Source: Kiritimatiellia bacterium
GTDB taxonomy: Bacteria; Verrucomicrobiota; Kiritimatiellia; RFP12; UBA1067
NCBI GenBank assembly: GCA_027858965.1
Contig: JAQIBS010000233.1
Coordinates: forward strand, 1-45,227
Direction: 5' to 3'
DNA length: 45,227 bases
The stretch's first letter is position 1, and the number at the start of each line of letters is the position of its first letter. A program made the translations under genes and the position numbers. Below the pieces are notes generated by a model. That model searched no databases, was not told where the DNA came from, and saw nothing but the letters and a program-made list of their open reading frames with translations. Below, piece by piece: positions 29,383-38,690 of the stretch.

Positions 29383-32300
29383 ATGAACAGAAAACCTCTT
29401 AATGTCGTTAAGACGGCTTTAACAGCTGTGCTCACTTTGTCAATGGGAATGGCAATTCAGGCACAAAATCTCAAACCGGTACCAAAGGAAGAGATTGCTA
29501 AAATCAAAGCGATTATTCCTGAAACTCTACCAGCTAAAGCAAAAAAACGTAAAGTCATGGTCTTCTGGCGCTGCGAAGGTTATGTGCATGGCAGCGCAAT
29601 TGAGTATGGGATAGAGGCGTTCAAGCAGCTTCAGACCAAACACGATAAGTACACATTCGACTTTTCACGTGAGTATAAGGATCTTAGCGCCGCAAATCTT
29701 AAAAAATATGATGCGCTGATTCTTCTCAATACAACCCGACTCAATACCAAAGAGAATTTTGCTCTGGAATATGATCTGATCGACTATGTCAGATCAGGCA
29801 AAGGGCTTGCTGTGATTCATGCGGGCGCCGATAACTTTTACGCAGCTGAAGCAGCAGCAGAAATGGTTGGCGGACGATTCTGGGGACATCCATGGAGCGC
29901 CGGAGGAACCTGGGCATTCAAGCTGGATGAACCGGATCACCCGATTAATGCCAGCTTCGGCGGTAAGAACTTCAAATGGAGTGATGAGATTTATCAGCAG
30001 CAGTCCCCCTTCTATAATCGTGCTAAGCTGCGAGTACTGGTTTCTCTGGATTTCAGCGATAAAGCAACGGCCAGCACCAAAGGACAAAAGCGCGAAGATA
30101 ACGACTATGCCGTTACATGGATCAGGCCCTACGGTAAAGGCCGTGTTTTCTACACATCATTTTCACACGATCAGCGCACCTATCTGGACAAAGCCGTATT
30201 GACCCACATTATTGCAGGGGTGCAATACACACTGGGTGATCTGAAAGTTGATGATGCCCCTCCCGGCATCTCGGACAAAGATCTCACCTATGTCAAATCA
30301 GCTGACTCCGTGAGTGTTAACAAAGCCTTTGCCCTGATGCAGGATATCATCCGCAACACACAGAATAAAAAGGTCAACAAAGCCAACATCAATAAAATCA
30401 CCGCTATTCTGGTTGACAACACAGCGTCACCCTTTGCAAAGCAGGCGGTTCTTAGGACGTTGCTTAACTGTGGTATTGAAGCGGATGTTAAAGCTGTAGC
30501 GGCATGCCTCTCATTGCAGGACACGCAGAACTGGGCGGTCACAGTGCTGGCAGGAACCCGCAGCAAAGCGGCCTCCCGCATACTGGTCAAAGCTCTCTCA
30601 ACTTCCAGCGGAGCGTTTCGCGTCAATATAATAAACGCACTGGTAATCCGGAAAAACTCTGAAGCCATCGCCACAGCACTGACCGATAAGAATCGCGATG
30701 TGATTGTGGCAGCTCTCTCAGGGCTGGGACGAATCGGCGACAAGGATGCTCTTAAAGAGCTGCTCAACTACAATAATCCTGATTTCACAGACACGAAAAA
30801 CACAGCTCTGGCAGCGGCTATCGGAACGATGGCTACCTCGGGCAACTCAAAAGCCGCAGCAAAAATAGCGGCAAATATAATGAAGGACAAGAGTGCACCG
30901 GCAGCCTTGAGAGCGGCCTGCGCCAAGGCTCAGCTTGTTAATGATCCAGATTATTTCATGACAGGCATAAGAGATGAGTGTCCCATGGTTAAGGCAACCC
31001 TGGTACGTCACGCCGATGAGGTGCCCGATACTGTTCTGGTTGCTGCAATGGCAAAGGCATGTCCTGAGGGTCAGGCAGCCATTATCACCAAACTGGCAGC
31101 AAAGAACTCAAAGGCAAGCGCCCCGGCTATCGCAAAAATGCTCAGCTCCGAGAAGCCTGAAGTTGTCGGCGCTGCACTAAAGGCCCTCTGCAAAATTGGA
31201 ACCGCGGCTAATGTTCCTGCAATGTTCACTAAGCTGAGTGATCCTGATAACGAGATCAAGAAGGCCGCATCCATGGCACTCAACGATATGTTATGCAAAG
31301 AGAGTAGCGCAAAGCTGATTGAGATTGCAGGATCAGATATTGAAAAACAAAAAGCCGTTCTCAAAATCCTCGCTGAAAGAACCCGTGCTGATGATATTTC
31401 TAAGATGGCGGCATTCCTCAAATCAGATGACGCATCTGTTCGCAAAGAGGCATGGAAGGCCATCGGCAAAACAGCTAATGAAAAGAGCTATAAGCAGTTG
31501 ATTACATGTCTGGCTATTGTACAGGATAGTGATGTCAACCAGGCTGAATCAGCGATTCGTTCATCCATTCGCAATGTTAACCCGGAACAGCGTAAAACAG
31601 AGTTACTCAAAGCTTGGGGCTCTGCAAGTGCCGCTGCCAAGGTCACACTGATCAACCTGATGGCACAGTACAGCGATGACGCCTACATCCCTGTTATCAG
31701 CAAAGCCATGAGTGACACAAACACAACTGTCGCCAATAGCGCAATTCGTACACTGGGTGGCTGGTCTAACATCAAGCCCTATGCTGAACTGGTAAAAACT
31801 CTCAAGGAGCAAAGCGATGCAAAGCTTAAGAAGACGGCATATCGCAGTGCACTCAAGCTGGCAATGGCCAAAGGCGGAAAAAATGCAGACAAGATGTGCA
31901 GTGACCTCTTTAAAAACGCACCCTCTGACAAAGACCGCGAAACACTTACCACTCTTTATTTTAAAGAGAACACCATTGATACATTCACCCTTCTGAAGAA
32001 TTGCTTCAATGATGCCGGCTGCGGAGCCGCCTCTAAAAAGCTTTACGTCAAACTCTATGATGAACAGCTTAAAGGGAACAACGCAATCGGAGCAGGTGAG
32101 CTTGCCCCCAAAGCATGGAAAGTGAACGCATCCCATAATGGACGCGATGCCAAATTGGCTATTGATCGTAACGATGGATCTCGCTGGACATCCGGTGGTT
32201 CGCAAAAGGGAATGTGGTTCACTATTGATCTTGGAAGCAAAACATTCATCTCCCAGATACTACTCGATACCACCCGTTCAGGTAACGACACACCCAACGG

Positions 32301-32538
32301 CTGTGAGGTCTTTGTGAGCGACGACGACAAAAACTGGGGCAACCCGGTTGCAAAAGCCGATGGTAAATCACAGAAGAAAACTGTTATCAAAATGTCGGCC
32401 ACAGGACGGCATATTAAGATCGTCACCACTGGCAAACGCCCAGGTCTGCACTGGTCCATCCATGAGATCTACATCAAAGCAGGAATGGATCAAAATCTAA
32501 TTAAAGAGATCAAAGCCACAGCAGACTCACTGCGTTAA
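29383..32538 (+). CDS. Secreted ThuA-like / HEAT-repeat / discoidin protein
   Basis: This 1051-residue exported protein has a signal peptide (1-27, ending MAIQAQ). Residues about 55-285 are a ThuA-like glutamine-amidotransferase fold (RKVMVFWRCEGYVHGSAIEY, LAVIHAGADNFY, GGRFWGHPW, GRVFYTSFSHDQRTY), a family linked to sugar and polysaccharide degradation. Residues about 330-880 are alpha-helical HEAT-type repeats rich in Ala/Lys. Residues about 905-1045 are an F5/8 type C (discoidin) sugar-binding domain (AIDRNDGSRWTSGG, FTIDLGS). It lies 20 nt before a Gfo/Idh/MocA gene and is surely co-transcribed. Enzyme activity of ThuA domains is not settled. Confidence 0.87.
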   Translation: MNRKPLNVVKTALTAVLTLSMGMAIQAQNLKPVPKEEIAKIKAIIPETLPAKAKKRKVMVFWRCEGYVHGSAIEYGIEAFKQLQTKHDKYTFDFSREYKDLSAANLKKYDALILLNTTRLNTKENFALEYDLIDYVRSGKGLAVIHAGADNFYAAEAAAEMVGGRFWGHPWSAGGTWAFKLDEPDHPINASFGGKNFKWSDEIYQQQSPFYNRAKLRVLVSLDFSDKATASTKGQKREDNDYAVTWIRPYGKGRVFYTSFSHDQRTYLDKAVLTHIIAGVQYTLGDLKVDDAPPGISDKDLTYVKSADSVSVNKAFALMQDIIRNTQNKKVNKANINKITAILVDNTASPFAKQAVLRTLLNCGIEADVKAVAACLSLQDTQNWAVTVLAGTRSKAASRILVKALSTSSGAFRVNIINALVIRKNSEAIATALTDKNRDVIVAALSGLGRIGDKDALKELLNYNNPDFTDTKNTALAAAIGTMATSGNSKAAAKIAANIMKDKSAPAALRAACAKAQLVNDPDYFMTGIRDECPMVKATLVRHADEVPDTVLVAAMAKACPEGQAAIITKLAAKNSKASAPAIAKMLSSEKPEVVGAALKALCKIGTAANVPAMFTKLSDPDNEIKKAASMALNDMLCKESSAKLIEIAGSDIEKQKAVLKILAERTRADDISKMAAFLKSDDASVRKEAWKAIGKTANEKSYKQLITCLAIVQDSDVNQAESAIRSSIRNVNPEQRKTELLKAWGSASAAAKVTLINLMAQYSDDAYIPVISKAMSDTNTTVANSAIRTLGGWSNIKPYAELVKTLKEQSDAKLKKTAYRSALKLAMAKGGKNADKMCSDLFKNAPSDKDRETLTTLYFKENTIDTFTLLKNCFNDAGCGAASKKLYVKLYDEQLKGNNAIGAGELAPKAWKVNASHNGRDAKLAIDRNDGSRWTSGGSQKGMWFTIDLGSKTFISQILLDTTRSGNDTPNGCEVFVSDDDKNWGNPVAKADGKSQKKTVIKMSATGRHIKIVTTGKRPGLHWSIHEIYIKAGMDQNLIKEIKATADSLR

Positions 32539-32564
32539 CAGATATTTTACTAGGAGTAATGATA

Positions 32565-33842
32565 ATGAAACTTACCAGAAGAAACTTTTTAAGCGCAAGT
32601 GCAACGGCAGTGGCCGTATCCGCATTTAACATTGTCCCATCAAAAGTTCTTGGACAAAACGCCCCCAGTAATCGCATAAACATGGCGATGGTGGGAGTTG
32701 GCGGCATGGGCTCCGGCAATATGCGAGCCTTTTTAGGACTTGATGATGTTCACGTCAAGGTGGTCTGCGATGTCAATACCGCCAAAATGGAAAAAGCCAA
32801 AAAGAGCGTCGATAATAAATACAAGAATACCGACTGCGAGATGATCAAAGACTATCGTGAAGCATGCAGTCGAACCGACATTGATGCCATCATGATAGGC
32901 ACCCCCGACCACTGGCACGCGTATGTCGGCACCTTTGCAGCGCGTCATGGCAAAGATATCTACGGCGAAAAACCTTTCACCCATGACCTGCTTGAAGGCC
33001 GTGCTCTGGTTAATGCAATAAAGCAGCATGGTCGTGTGTGGCAGACAGGCAGCTGGCAGCGTTCCAGGGGCGAAATGCAACGGGCTGTTGAACTGGTACG
33101 TAATGGGCGTATCGGCAAAATTACCCGTGTTGAGGTTGGTCTGCCATCCGGTGGTCGCGGTCGTCGCAAGTATGAGCTCAGCGAGGCCATCCCTGAAGGT
33201 CTGGACTGGAATATGTGGCTGGGTCCAGCGCCTTACCGTGAATTTATGGGCGTTTACGACTGGGACTGGCGCTGGGTACTTGACTGGGGTGGCGGACAGA
33301 TGATGGACTGGATTGGCCATCACGCTGACATCGCACAGTGGGGACTTGGCAAAGATACTAGCGGACCTTCATCATTTACAGGATACTGCCCCTTTGACCC
33401 TGATTATATTTTTGATTCCCCAAAAAGCTACCGTTACACCGGCACCTATGCCGATGGCGTTGAGATAGTGGTGGCAGACAGCAATCAGGTTAAAAGTGGA
33501 ACAAAGTGGTATGGTGAAAATGGCGAATGGGTCTGGGTCGATCGTGGACGTTATGATGCCTCCACCCCGCAGATTCGCGACTCACAGATTCAGGCCGGCG
33601 AGATCAGATTCCACAGCCCAGGACATCAGCGCGAGTTTATTGACTGCGTCAAAACCCGTGACACCACCCTCACACCGGCAGAGGTCGCCCACCGTTCAGC
33701 CAGCATCGGTCACCTCGGCCAGATTGCCATGCTGACCGGACGTAAAATCCAATGGAATCCAGATAAAGAGCAGATCATCGGTGATGACGCTGCGGCGGCC
33801 ATGCTCGGGCGTACTCCGCGCGGCCCTTGGACGCTTACGTAA
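32565..33842 (+). CDS. Tat-exported Gfo/Idh/MocA family oxidoreductase
   Basis: NAD(P)-dependent sugar dehydrogenase or glycosidase-like enzyme of about 425 residues. The N-terminus is a twin-arginine signal (MKLTRRNFLSASATAVAVSA). The Rossmann motif is MVGVGGMGSGN, followed by TPDHWHAY and YGEKPF with the catalytic Lys of the EKP motif, and WGGGQMMDWIGHHADIAQW. I prefer ATG 32565 to 32559 because the GGAG (32553-32556) is then 8 nt away rather than 2. Exported members of this family are abundant in PVC bacteria and often act on sugars together with ThuA partners; the coupled gene before it fits. A terminator follows. Confidence 0.92.
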   Translation: MKLTRRNFLSASATAVAVSAFNIVPSKVLGQNAPSNRINMAMVGVGGMGSGNMRAFLGLDDVHVKVVCDVNTAKMEKAKKSVDNKYKNTDCEMIKDYREACSRTDIDAIMIGTPDHWHAYVGTFAARHGKDIYGEKPFTHDLLEGRALVNAIKQHGRVWQTGSWQRSRGEMQRAVELVRNGRIGKITRVEVGLPSGGRGRRKYELSEAIPEGLDWNMWLGPAPYREFMGVYDWDWRWVLDWGGGQMMDWIGHHADIAQWGLGKDTSGPSSFTGYCPFDPDYIFDSPKSYRYTGTYADGVEIVVADSNQVKSGTKWYGENGEWVWVDRGRYDASTPQIRDSQIQAGEIRFHSPGHQREFIDCVKTRDTTLTPAEVAHRSASIGHLGQIAMLTGRKIQWNPDKEQIIGDDAAAAMLGRTPRGPWTLT

Positions 33843-33894
33843 TGGAGAAAACACGAACGTCCAACAGCCAACATTGAACGTCCAACATCGAACT

Positions 33895-33925
33895 AAAAAG
33901 GCCCGCAGTAATTGCGAGCCTTTTG
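33895..33925 (+). terminator. Rho-independent terminator after the ThuA-Gfo/Idh operon
   Basis: AAAAGGCCCGC and GCGAGCCTTTT form a stem around a 7-nt loop followed by TTTTGTT. It ends the operon 53 nt after the stop codon. Confidence 0.75.
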
Positions 33926-33985
33926 TTATATAATTACTTTTCAATTTGAGGTGAAATACAAACTGAGAATGACGCAAACATTAAA

Positions 33986-34207
33986 CCTCGCTGAGCCGCT
34001 GAGTTCGCAGAGCAGGTTTGCTAATGCGGGCTTTGCCCGAAATCCAAGGGTTACTGCTCGCCGGAGGCGAGCCCTCCCACGCTCCGCTTTTGAAAACCAT
34101 GGGGATGGCCCGCCTCCGGCGGGCCGTAGTTGCTATATTCAACATGATCTTCCATCTTGCTGAATTGAGGGAGAAAAGACTCTGCGATCTCCGCGCCTCT
34201 GCGAGGG
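33986..34207. repeat. Inverted-repeat element, about 220 bp
   Basis: Arms CCTCGCTGAGCCGCTGAG (33986 onward) and CTCTGCGATCTCCGCGCCTC (34179 onward) are imperfect reverse complements of the 15817 family. The interior carries GC-rich palindromic sequence (GCCGGAGGCGAGCCCTCC...GCCTCCGGCGGGCC). No transposase ORF is present. Confidence 0.75.
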
Positions 34208-34299
34208 CAACTACAAAGAAAATATCTCTATTATTCTGCAAATATATTTATGCGAAACATAGTGGCGGTTGCTAAAAGTCCTCACAACAAAATACCCAA

Positions 34300-34327
34300 T
34301 TGACAAAATTACCTCTATAGTTAAAAA
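34300..34327 (+). promoter_or_regulatory. Candidate promoter of the beta-helix gene
   Basis: A perfect TTGACA (34300-34305), 16 bp and TAAAAA (34322-34327), 42 bp before the start codon. Confidence 0.4.
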
Positions 34328-34369
34328 TACAGACTGTTTGTTTGATAATTAATAATGGGGTAATTTATT

Positions 34370-37135
34370 ATGCGGTCTTGTTTAGTCTTGCTCTCTTTCT
34401 GTCTTTTTAACAGTATTGTCTTAGCTCTTGATATCCATGTTGCACCAAATGGAGCAGACTCCAATCAGGGAACAGATTCAGCGCCTGTGCTGACTCTGGG
34501 AAAAGCCCGACTTATGGGTCGTGAATCCCGCAAAACCAATTCCAACGAAGCGGTGACTATCCTGATGCACCCCGGCACCTATCAGATCCGCAAGACCATC
34601 TCTTTTAACAAACAGGACAACGGCACAGAGGCAGCACCGCTTACAATTAAGAACTTGGTTGATCCAAAGAACCCCACTGCACGTCCCCTGCTGGTTGGTG
34701 GTGTTGTTGTTCCCAACTGGAAAAAATCAGATTTCAACGGACGTAGCGATGTCTGGGAAGCAGATCTGAAACCATTGGGAATTACCAAGAAATTTAAACA
34801 GATCTATCTCAATGGAACACGACAGATCTGGGCTCGCTACCCTAACTACAACCCGGACCTACCCTACTCAGGCGGCTGGGCCTATGTTGATGGAAAACGT
34901 CCCCCTATGTACACCGATATTGAAGGTGAACGTACCGACATTGCAGTTATGCGCGAAAAGGACACGCGTAGCTGGTCCTGTCCAGCCGATGGAGAGCTCT
35001 GCATCTTCCCCCGTTATAACTGGTGGAACAAGATTCTCCCGATCAAGGAATTTAATGCTGAGACACGGACAATTACACTCATAAAAAAAATGCCCTATGC
35101 CGCCCGTCCAGAGGACCGCTATGCTGTTTTCGGAATGAAAGAGGAACTCGATTCGCCGGGCGAATGGTACCAGGATGTTAAAGGACAGAAGCTCTATTTT
35201 ATTCCTCCTCAAGATCTGACAGGTCAGAGTGTCACTGTACCGACTGTTAACTCAATCATGCGATTTGACGGGGTTGAAAATGTTTTAATCCGAGGATTGG
35301 AATTAACCTGCGCCGAAAATCAGTCTGTATCCTTAAGCAAATGCAAAAATGTCATTATAGAAAAATCACTTATCCATGACCTCGGTTACATGGGCGGGGC
35401 CGGAGTCACTATTAGAAAAGGATACAACTGCATTGTGCGCGGTTGCGACATCTGGAATATTGGCGGACATGGCGTTGAAATTTACGCTGGAGATAAGGTC
35501 AAAATGGATAAGTGTAACCATGTCGTTGATAACTGCTACATTCATCATGTCGGACAGTTCAATCGCCATGGTATTGGCATCATGGTTGGCGGCACTGGCG
35601 TTGTAATGTCACACAACCTAATCCATGATATGCCGCGCTGCGGCGTCTTTTACGGCGGCATTTTGCATACACTCGAATATAACCGCATCCGACATTGCAA
35701 CCTGGAGATGGAAGATACAGGCTGCACCTACGGCGGAGGCTGGACAGGTGGCTGGACAACTATACGCTATAACCACTGTACCGACAGCATCGGCTTTAAC
35801 AATCACGGCAAGTTCTTTGTTTTTGCCTGCGGCATTTATCTGGATGAATCCGGTTGCGGCTATGATGTATACGGAAATATTGTTGAACGCTGTCAAATGG
35901 GGGCCATGCATCTGCATAATGCTCGTGAAAATCACATATACAACAACATTTTTGCACACAACGCCAGTCAAAAAGGGACGACTCATCAACTCTCGCTACA
36001 GGGCTGGAACAACAGTCCGACAGGAGTTTTCTTAAGAGACCGACAGCCGAAGATGCTTAAGAAACATAATGAGCTTTTAAAAAACCCGGAATGGGCAAAA
36101 ATGCGCGGTATGCATGTTTCCCCTGAAGATCCATTTCTCCCGGACGGGAATATGATGCGCGGCAACAAGGTTGAGAGAAATATTTTCTACTATCCCAATC
36201 AACCCAAATCCCGCTATATCAAAGCCACAAATGTTAACATGGAATACAACACCATTGATTACAATACAATCTGGAACGGTGGCAAAACCCCTATTAAAAC
36301 AGGCAAAAGCGGCTATAAGCAGAGCCTGGCTGATCTGACTGACAAGATTCCAAACGCCCTCTTCCCTATCCTGGCCTATGCCCCGGGTGAACTCCAGGAG
36401 GAATTACGTAAAAACTCTAACCATACCGAGGCAAGAGGCTGGTTCTGGTATCATAAGACATTCCCTGATGCAAAGTCAGAGGTCGTAACAAACTCTCTCG
36501 GAAAGCCGGCCTTTAAGCTGTTCGCTTCATATAACCCGGAAAAAAAGTATATTAAAAATGCCTGCATAAAATCCATGCCTTTTGCCTTTGAACCCGGCAA
36601 AGACTACTGCCTGTCATTTAAGCTGTGTAATAAAAACTGCAAGGGTAGCTTGATCACCAGAGTGGTCTCTGAAAGCAATGGTCTGTGGAGAAGATTTGGC
36701 CAAAAAGGATTCCATCCAAAAGAGAACAACGAAACCCTTTGCCAGACAGCATTTCACTTTCCAGCAGAGGGGGAAAAGGACTTTGACAAACGACTTGGAA
36801 AAATGTCAATTCAGTTCCAATTCGATTCTAAAACGGGAACCGCTGAGATCAGCGAACTGAAACTTGAGCAAGTCGAAAAAGCCAATGAATGGGAGGCATG
36901 GCAGATGCAGGGCGCGGATACCCATTCCATTATTGCCGATCCCCTATTTGTTGATCCTGACAATGGAGACTTTCATCTGAAACCTGAGTCGCCTGCTATC
37001 AAGTTGGGCTTCAAACCCATTCCACTCGATAAGATTGGACTCTACAAATCTGATGCCCGGGCAACATGGCCGATCAAAGAGGCAGAAGGAGTGCGGGAAA
37101 ATCCCCAGTGGCTCCAATCTGTCCCATTGGATTAG
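34370..37135 (+). CDS. Secreted right-handed parallel beta-helix protein
   Basis: A 921-residue exported protein (signal peptide 1-19, ending IVLA). The mature start DIHVAPNGADSNQGTDSAPVLTLGKAR is the usual opening of secreted beta-helix polysaccharide-active proteins. Residues about 300-560 carry pectate-lyase-like coils with repeated NxIH/IxN steps (VIIEKSLIHDLGYMGG, VVDNCYIHHVGQFNRHG, MHLHNARENHIYNNIFAHN). Residues about 700-870 look like a beta-sandwich carbohydrate-binding insert, and the end (DPLFVDPDNGDFHLKPESPA) is a typical cap. Could be a polysaccharide lyase or a glycosidase of the GH110-like kind; catalytic residues are not assignable. Probably works with the preceding operon and the sulfatases. 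Confidence 0.82.
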   Translation: MRSCLVLLSFCLFNSIVLALDIHVAPNGADSNQGTDSAPVLTLGKARLMGRESRKTNSNEAVTILMHPGTYQIRKTISFNKQDNGTEAAPLTIKNLVDPKNPTARPLLVGGVVVPNWKKSDFNGRSDVWEADLKPLGITKKFKQIYLNGTRQIWARYPNYNPDLPYSGGWAYVDGKRPPMYTDIEGERTDIAVMREKDTRSWSCPADGELCIFPRYNWWNKILPIKEFNAETRTITLIKKMPYAARPEDRYAVFGMKEELDSPGEWYQDVKGQKLYFIPPQDLTGQSVTVPTVNSIMRFDGVENVLIRGLELTCAENQSVSLSKCKNVIIEKSLIHDLGYMGGAGVTIRKGYNCIVRGCDIWNIGGHGVEIYAGDKVKMDKCNHVVDNCYIHHVGQFNRHGIGIMVGGTGVVMSHNLIHDMPRCGVFYGGILHTLEYNRIRHCNLEMEDTGCTYGGGWTGGWTTIRYNHCTDSIGFNNHGKFFVFACGIYLDESGCGYDVYGNIVERCQMGAMHLHNARENHIYNNIFAHNASQKGTTHQLSLQGWNNSPTGVFLRDRQPKMLKKHNELLKNPEWAKMRGMHVSPEDPFLPDGNMMRGNKVERNIFYYPNQPKSRYIKATNVNMEYNTIDYNTIWNGGKTPIKTGKSGYKQSLADLTDKIPNALFPILAYAPGELQEELRKNSNHTEARGWFWYHKTFPDAKSEVVTNSLGKPAFKLFASYNPEKKYIKNACIKSMPFAFEPGKDYCLSFKLCNKNCKGSLITRVVSESNGLWRRFGQKGFHPKENNETLCQTAFHFPAEGEKDFDKRLGKMSIQFQFDSKTGTAEISELKLEQVEKANEWEAWQMQGADTHSIIADPLFVDPDNGDFHLKPESPAIKLGFKPIPLDKIGLYKSDARATWPIKEAEGVRENPQWLQSVPLD

Positions 37136-37250
37136 CAGGATTCAGGAGTCAGGCATCAGGAATCAGTCGGCAGTTTACAGGAGTCAGGCGGGAGTCAGGC
37201 GTCAGGAGTCAGGATTCAGGAGTCAGGAGTCAGTCTACAGTCGACAGTTA
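37136..37250. repeat. Heptamer tandem array (CAGGAGT type)
   Basis: About 15 units of 7 bp, mainly CAGGNNN with some CAGTNNN, start directly at the beta-helix stop codon. This is another sub-type of the window-wide heptamer family. Confidence 0.88.
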
Positions 37251-37741
37251 AGATTATTATCCACAAAGAGCTCAAGGAGCTCAAAGAAATGCTACCCCTG
37301 CTTATTGCATTTATGGCAATTTCACCCCTCGCAGAGGTGCGGAGAGAGTGTGCTTCATTATTTGTAGGCAGCACAGTTATTAGCAGAATGATTTGTTGCA
37401 GCGTGATAGTTTTTTTTGAGGCGAAAAATCTTAGAGGTGAAAAATCCTTCGACAGGCTCAAGACAGGTGGGGTGCGGATGGGAGTTGAAGAGGTTAAACT
37501 GGTTAAAGATGTAGCAGCCGCTCTCAGTGCGGCCACTACAGCTGATGCGCTAACGGCGCTACCTCTTTAATTTAGAACTTTAGAACTCTCGCACTTCAGG
37601 ACTTCTTTCACCCATCTCTTCTATGCAACGCGGAGCGTTGTTGACTAAAGCAACTATGCATATCACTCAACTAAGCAATGAATGTAAAAGTGATTGTATA
37701 TCACATAGGTTCAGAATGGTTTCTGAGCAGTTGCTTTAGCA
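37251..37741. other. Noncoding stretch with repeat fragments
   Basis: I see no convincing gene. It contains one arm of the CCTCGCAGAGGTGCGGAGAG element (37327-37346), CCTTCGACAGGCTCAAG (37446-37462), TTAGAACT units (37570-37590), the hairpin CAACGC-GGA-GCGTTG (37624-37638) and an inverted pair CTAAAGCAACT / AGTTGCTTTAG (about 37645 and 37729) that could act as a terminator-like structure for ydbL. Confidence 0.6.
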
Positions 37742-38074
37742 TCATTTCTTTTTCTTACGATTGATTTTGCCAGCCGCTATAGAGATGGCTTCAACACTGG
37801 TATTATGCTGTTTGGCAATGGCCTCATAGCCGATCTTCCTATCCTTATTCTCAGCTTTAACCACAGCCTGCTTAGCAGCGCTCAATTCCTTTTTTGCTAC
37901 CAGATATCCATTACTGCCCTCAGAGGCATCGCCACTGGAAACCAAAACAGCAACCTCATTCTTACGGGCTTTACGCCGCTTATGCGCATCACTCTTGGCA
38001 TCAGCAAAAACACTTAAAGTCAAAGCTGCCACACAAACCATCATTGCAAATAATTTAATCTTCATAGTTTTCAT
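37742..38074 (-). CDS. ydbL: YdbL-like DUF1318 periplasmic protein
   Basis: A 110-residue exported protein with signal peptide MKTMKIKLFAMMVCVAALTL ending about SVFA-DAKS. The mature part has GYLVAKKELSAAKQAVVKAENKDRKIGYEAIAKQHNTSVEAISIAAGK, matching YdbL/DUF1318 (NxxR..-Y..IA...G.....V...AG). Start ATG 38074 is chosen because AAGGAG lies 7 nt upstream; the frame extends 8 codons further without a ribosome site. It is the last gene of a ydbH-ynbE-ydbL operon as in Enterobacteria. E. coli YdbL was reported to modulate the YdbH-YnbE interaction. The lysine-rich end is unusual. Confidence 0.8.
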   Translation of the reverse strand: MKTMKIKLFAMMVCVAALTLSVFADAKSDAHKRRKARKNEVAVLVSSGDASEGSNGYLVAKKELSAAKQAVVKAENKDRKIGYEAIAKQHNTSVEAISIAAGKINRKKKK

Positions 38075-38094
38075 AATTTTCTCCTTAAAATAAA

Positions 38095-38259
38095 TCAATC
38101 TTCTAAATCCAGAAACTTTTCAAGATCCTGCTGAACCTTCACATTAATATCCATCGTAATATGAATTGGTTCCACCTCCACCTTATGCTCCGTTTTTAAA
38201 GAAAAACATCCCCCGCATATAGCCAGGCCAAGCAATATAAATATCATATATCTCTTCAT
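38095..38259 (-). CDS. ynbE: YnbE-like small lipoprotein
   Basis: A 54-residue lipoprotein starting MKRYMIFILLGLAICGGC (Cys18) followed by FSLKTEHKVEVEPIHITMDI and NVKVQQDLEKFLDLED. The E-P-I-x-I-x-M-x-(V/I)-N-V-K-V core followed by an acidic helix is the YnbE hallmark. In E. coli YnbE multimers bridge YdbH to the outer membrane. The gene ends 20 nt before ydbL and follows ydbH by about 430 bp of repeats. The lipobox is atypical at position -3. It is short and easily missed by gene callers. Confidence 0.8.
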   Translation of the reverse strand: MKRYMIFILLGLAICGGCFSLKTEHKVEVEPIHITMDINVKVQQDLEKFLDLED

Positions 38260-38690
38260 TAATCCCACATCACCTTTCTTAATTTTTTTTACAGTCGTCA
38301 GTTTACAGTCATCAGTTTACAGTCGGCAGTGGTCAATTGTCAGGGGGCAGTTGTCAGTTGCCATTCACGGGCAGCACCCGCCCCTCCAGCACCTCTTACC
38401 TCTCACCTCCCTAACCACTAAACAAAGCGCACCCATCTTTTACCTGAACATTTTTTACCTCAAAAATACTACGACTTGTCCCGCCGTCTTGTCCCACCGT
38501 CTTGTCCCGCCGAAGCCTTGGCGAAGGAGGAAGCCTTGGCGAAGGAGGAAACGCACCCATCTTTCTACCCCTCTATATTTCTACCTCAAAACATACTCTA
38601 TCCAGCACAATCGCACTTAGCACTTCTTGACCGCCAAAGCCCAAAGGGCGACGGCTGGTTAGCACTTTAGAACTCTCGCACTTCTTCACT
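38260..38690. repeat. Repeat-filled gap inside the ydbH-ynbE-ydbL cluster
   Basis: A heptamer array (CAGTCGT/CAGTTTA/CAGTCAT) lies at 38290-38355. Three GTCTTGTCCCGCC-like units (38474-38512) and two GAAGCCTTGGCGAAGGAG units (38512-38548) follow. TACCTGAACATTTTTTACCTC and a CTTGACCGCCAAAGCCCAAA block (38628-38660) recur near 42740-42900. TTTAGAACTCTCGCACTTC lies just before the ydbH stop. No gene is seen. Confidence 0.75.

Noticed and set aside
37289..37570. 93-codon open frame on the plus strand
   Set aside because: It is built from repeat arms (CCTCGCAGAGG, CTTCGACAGGCTC) and shows no conserved pattern.
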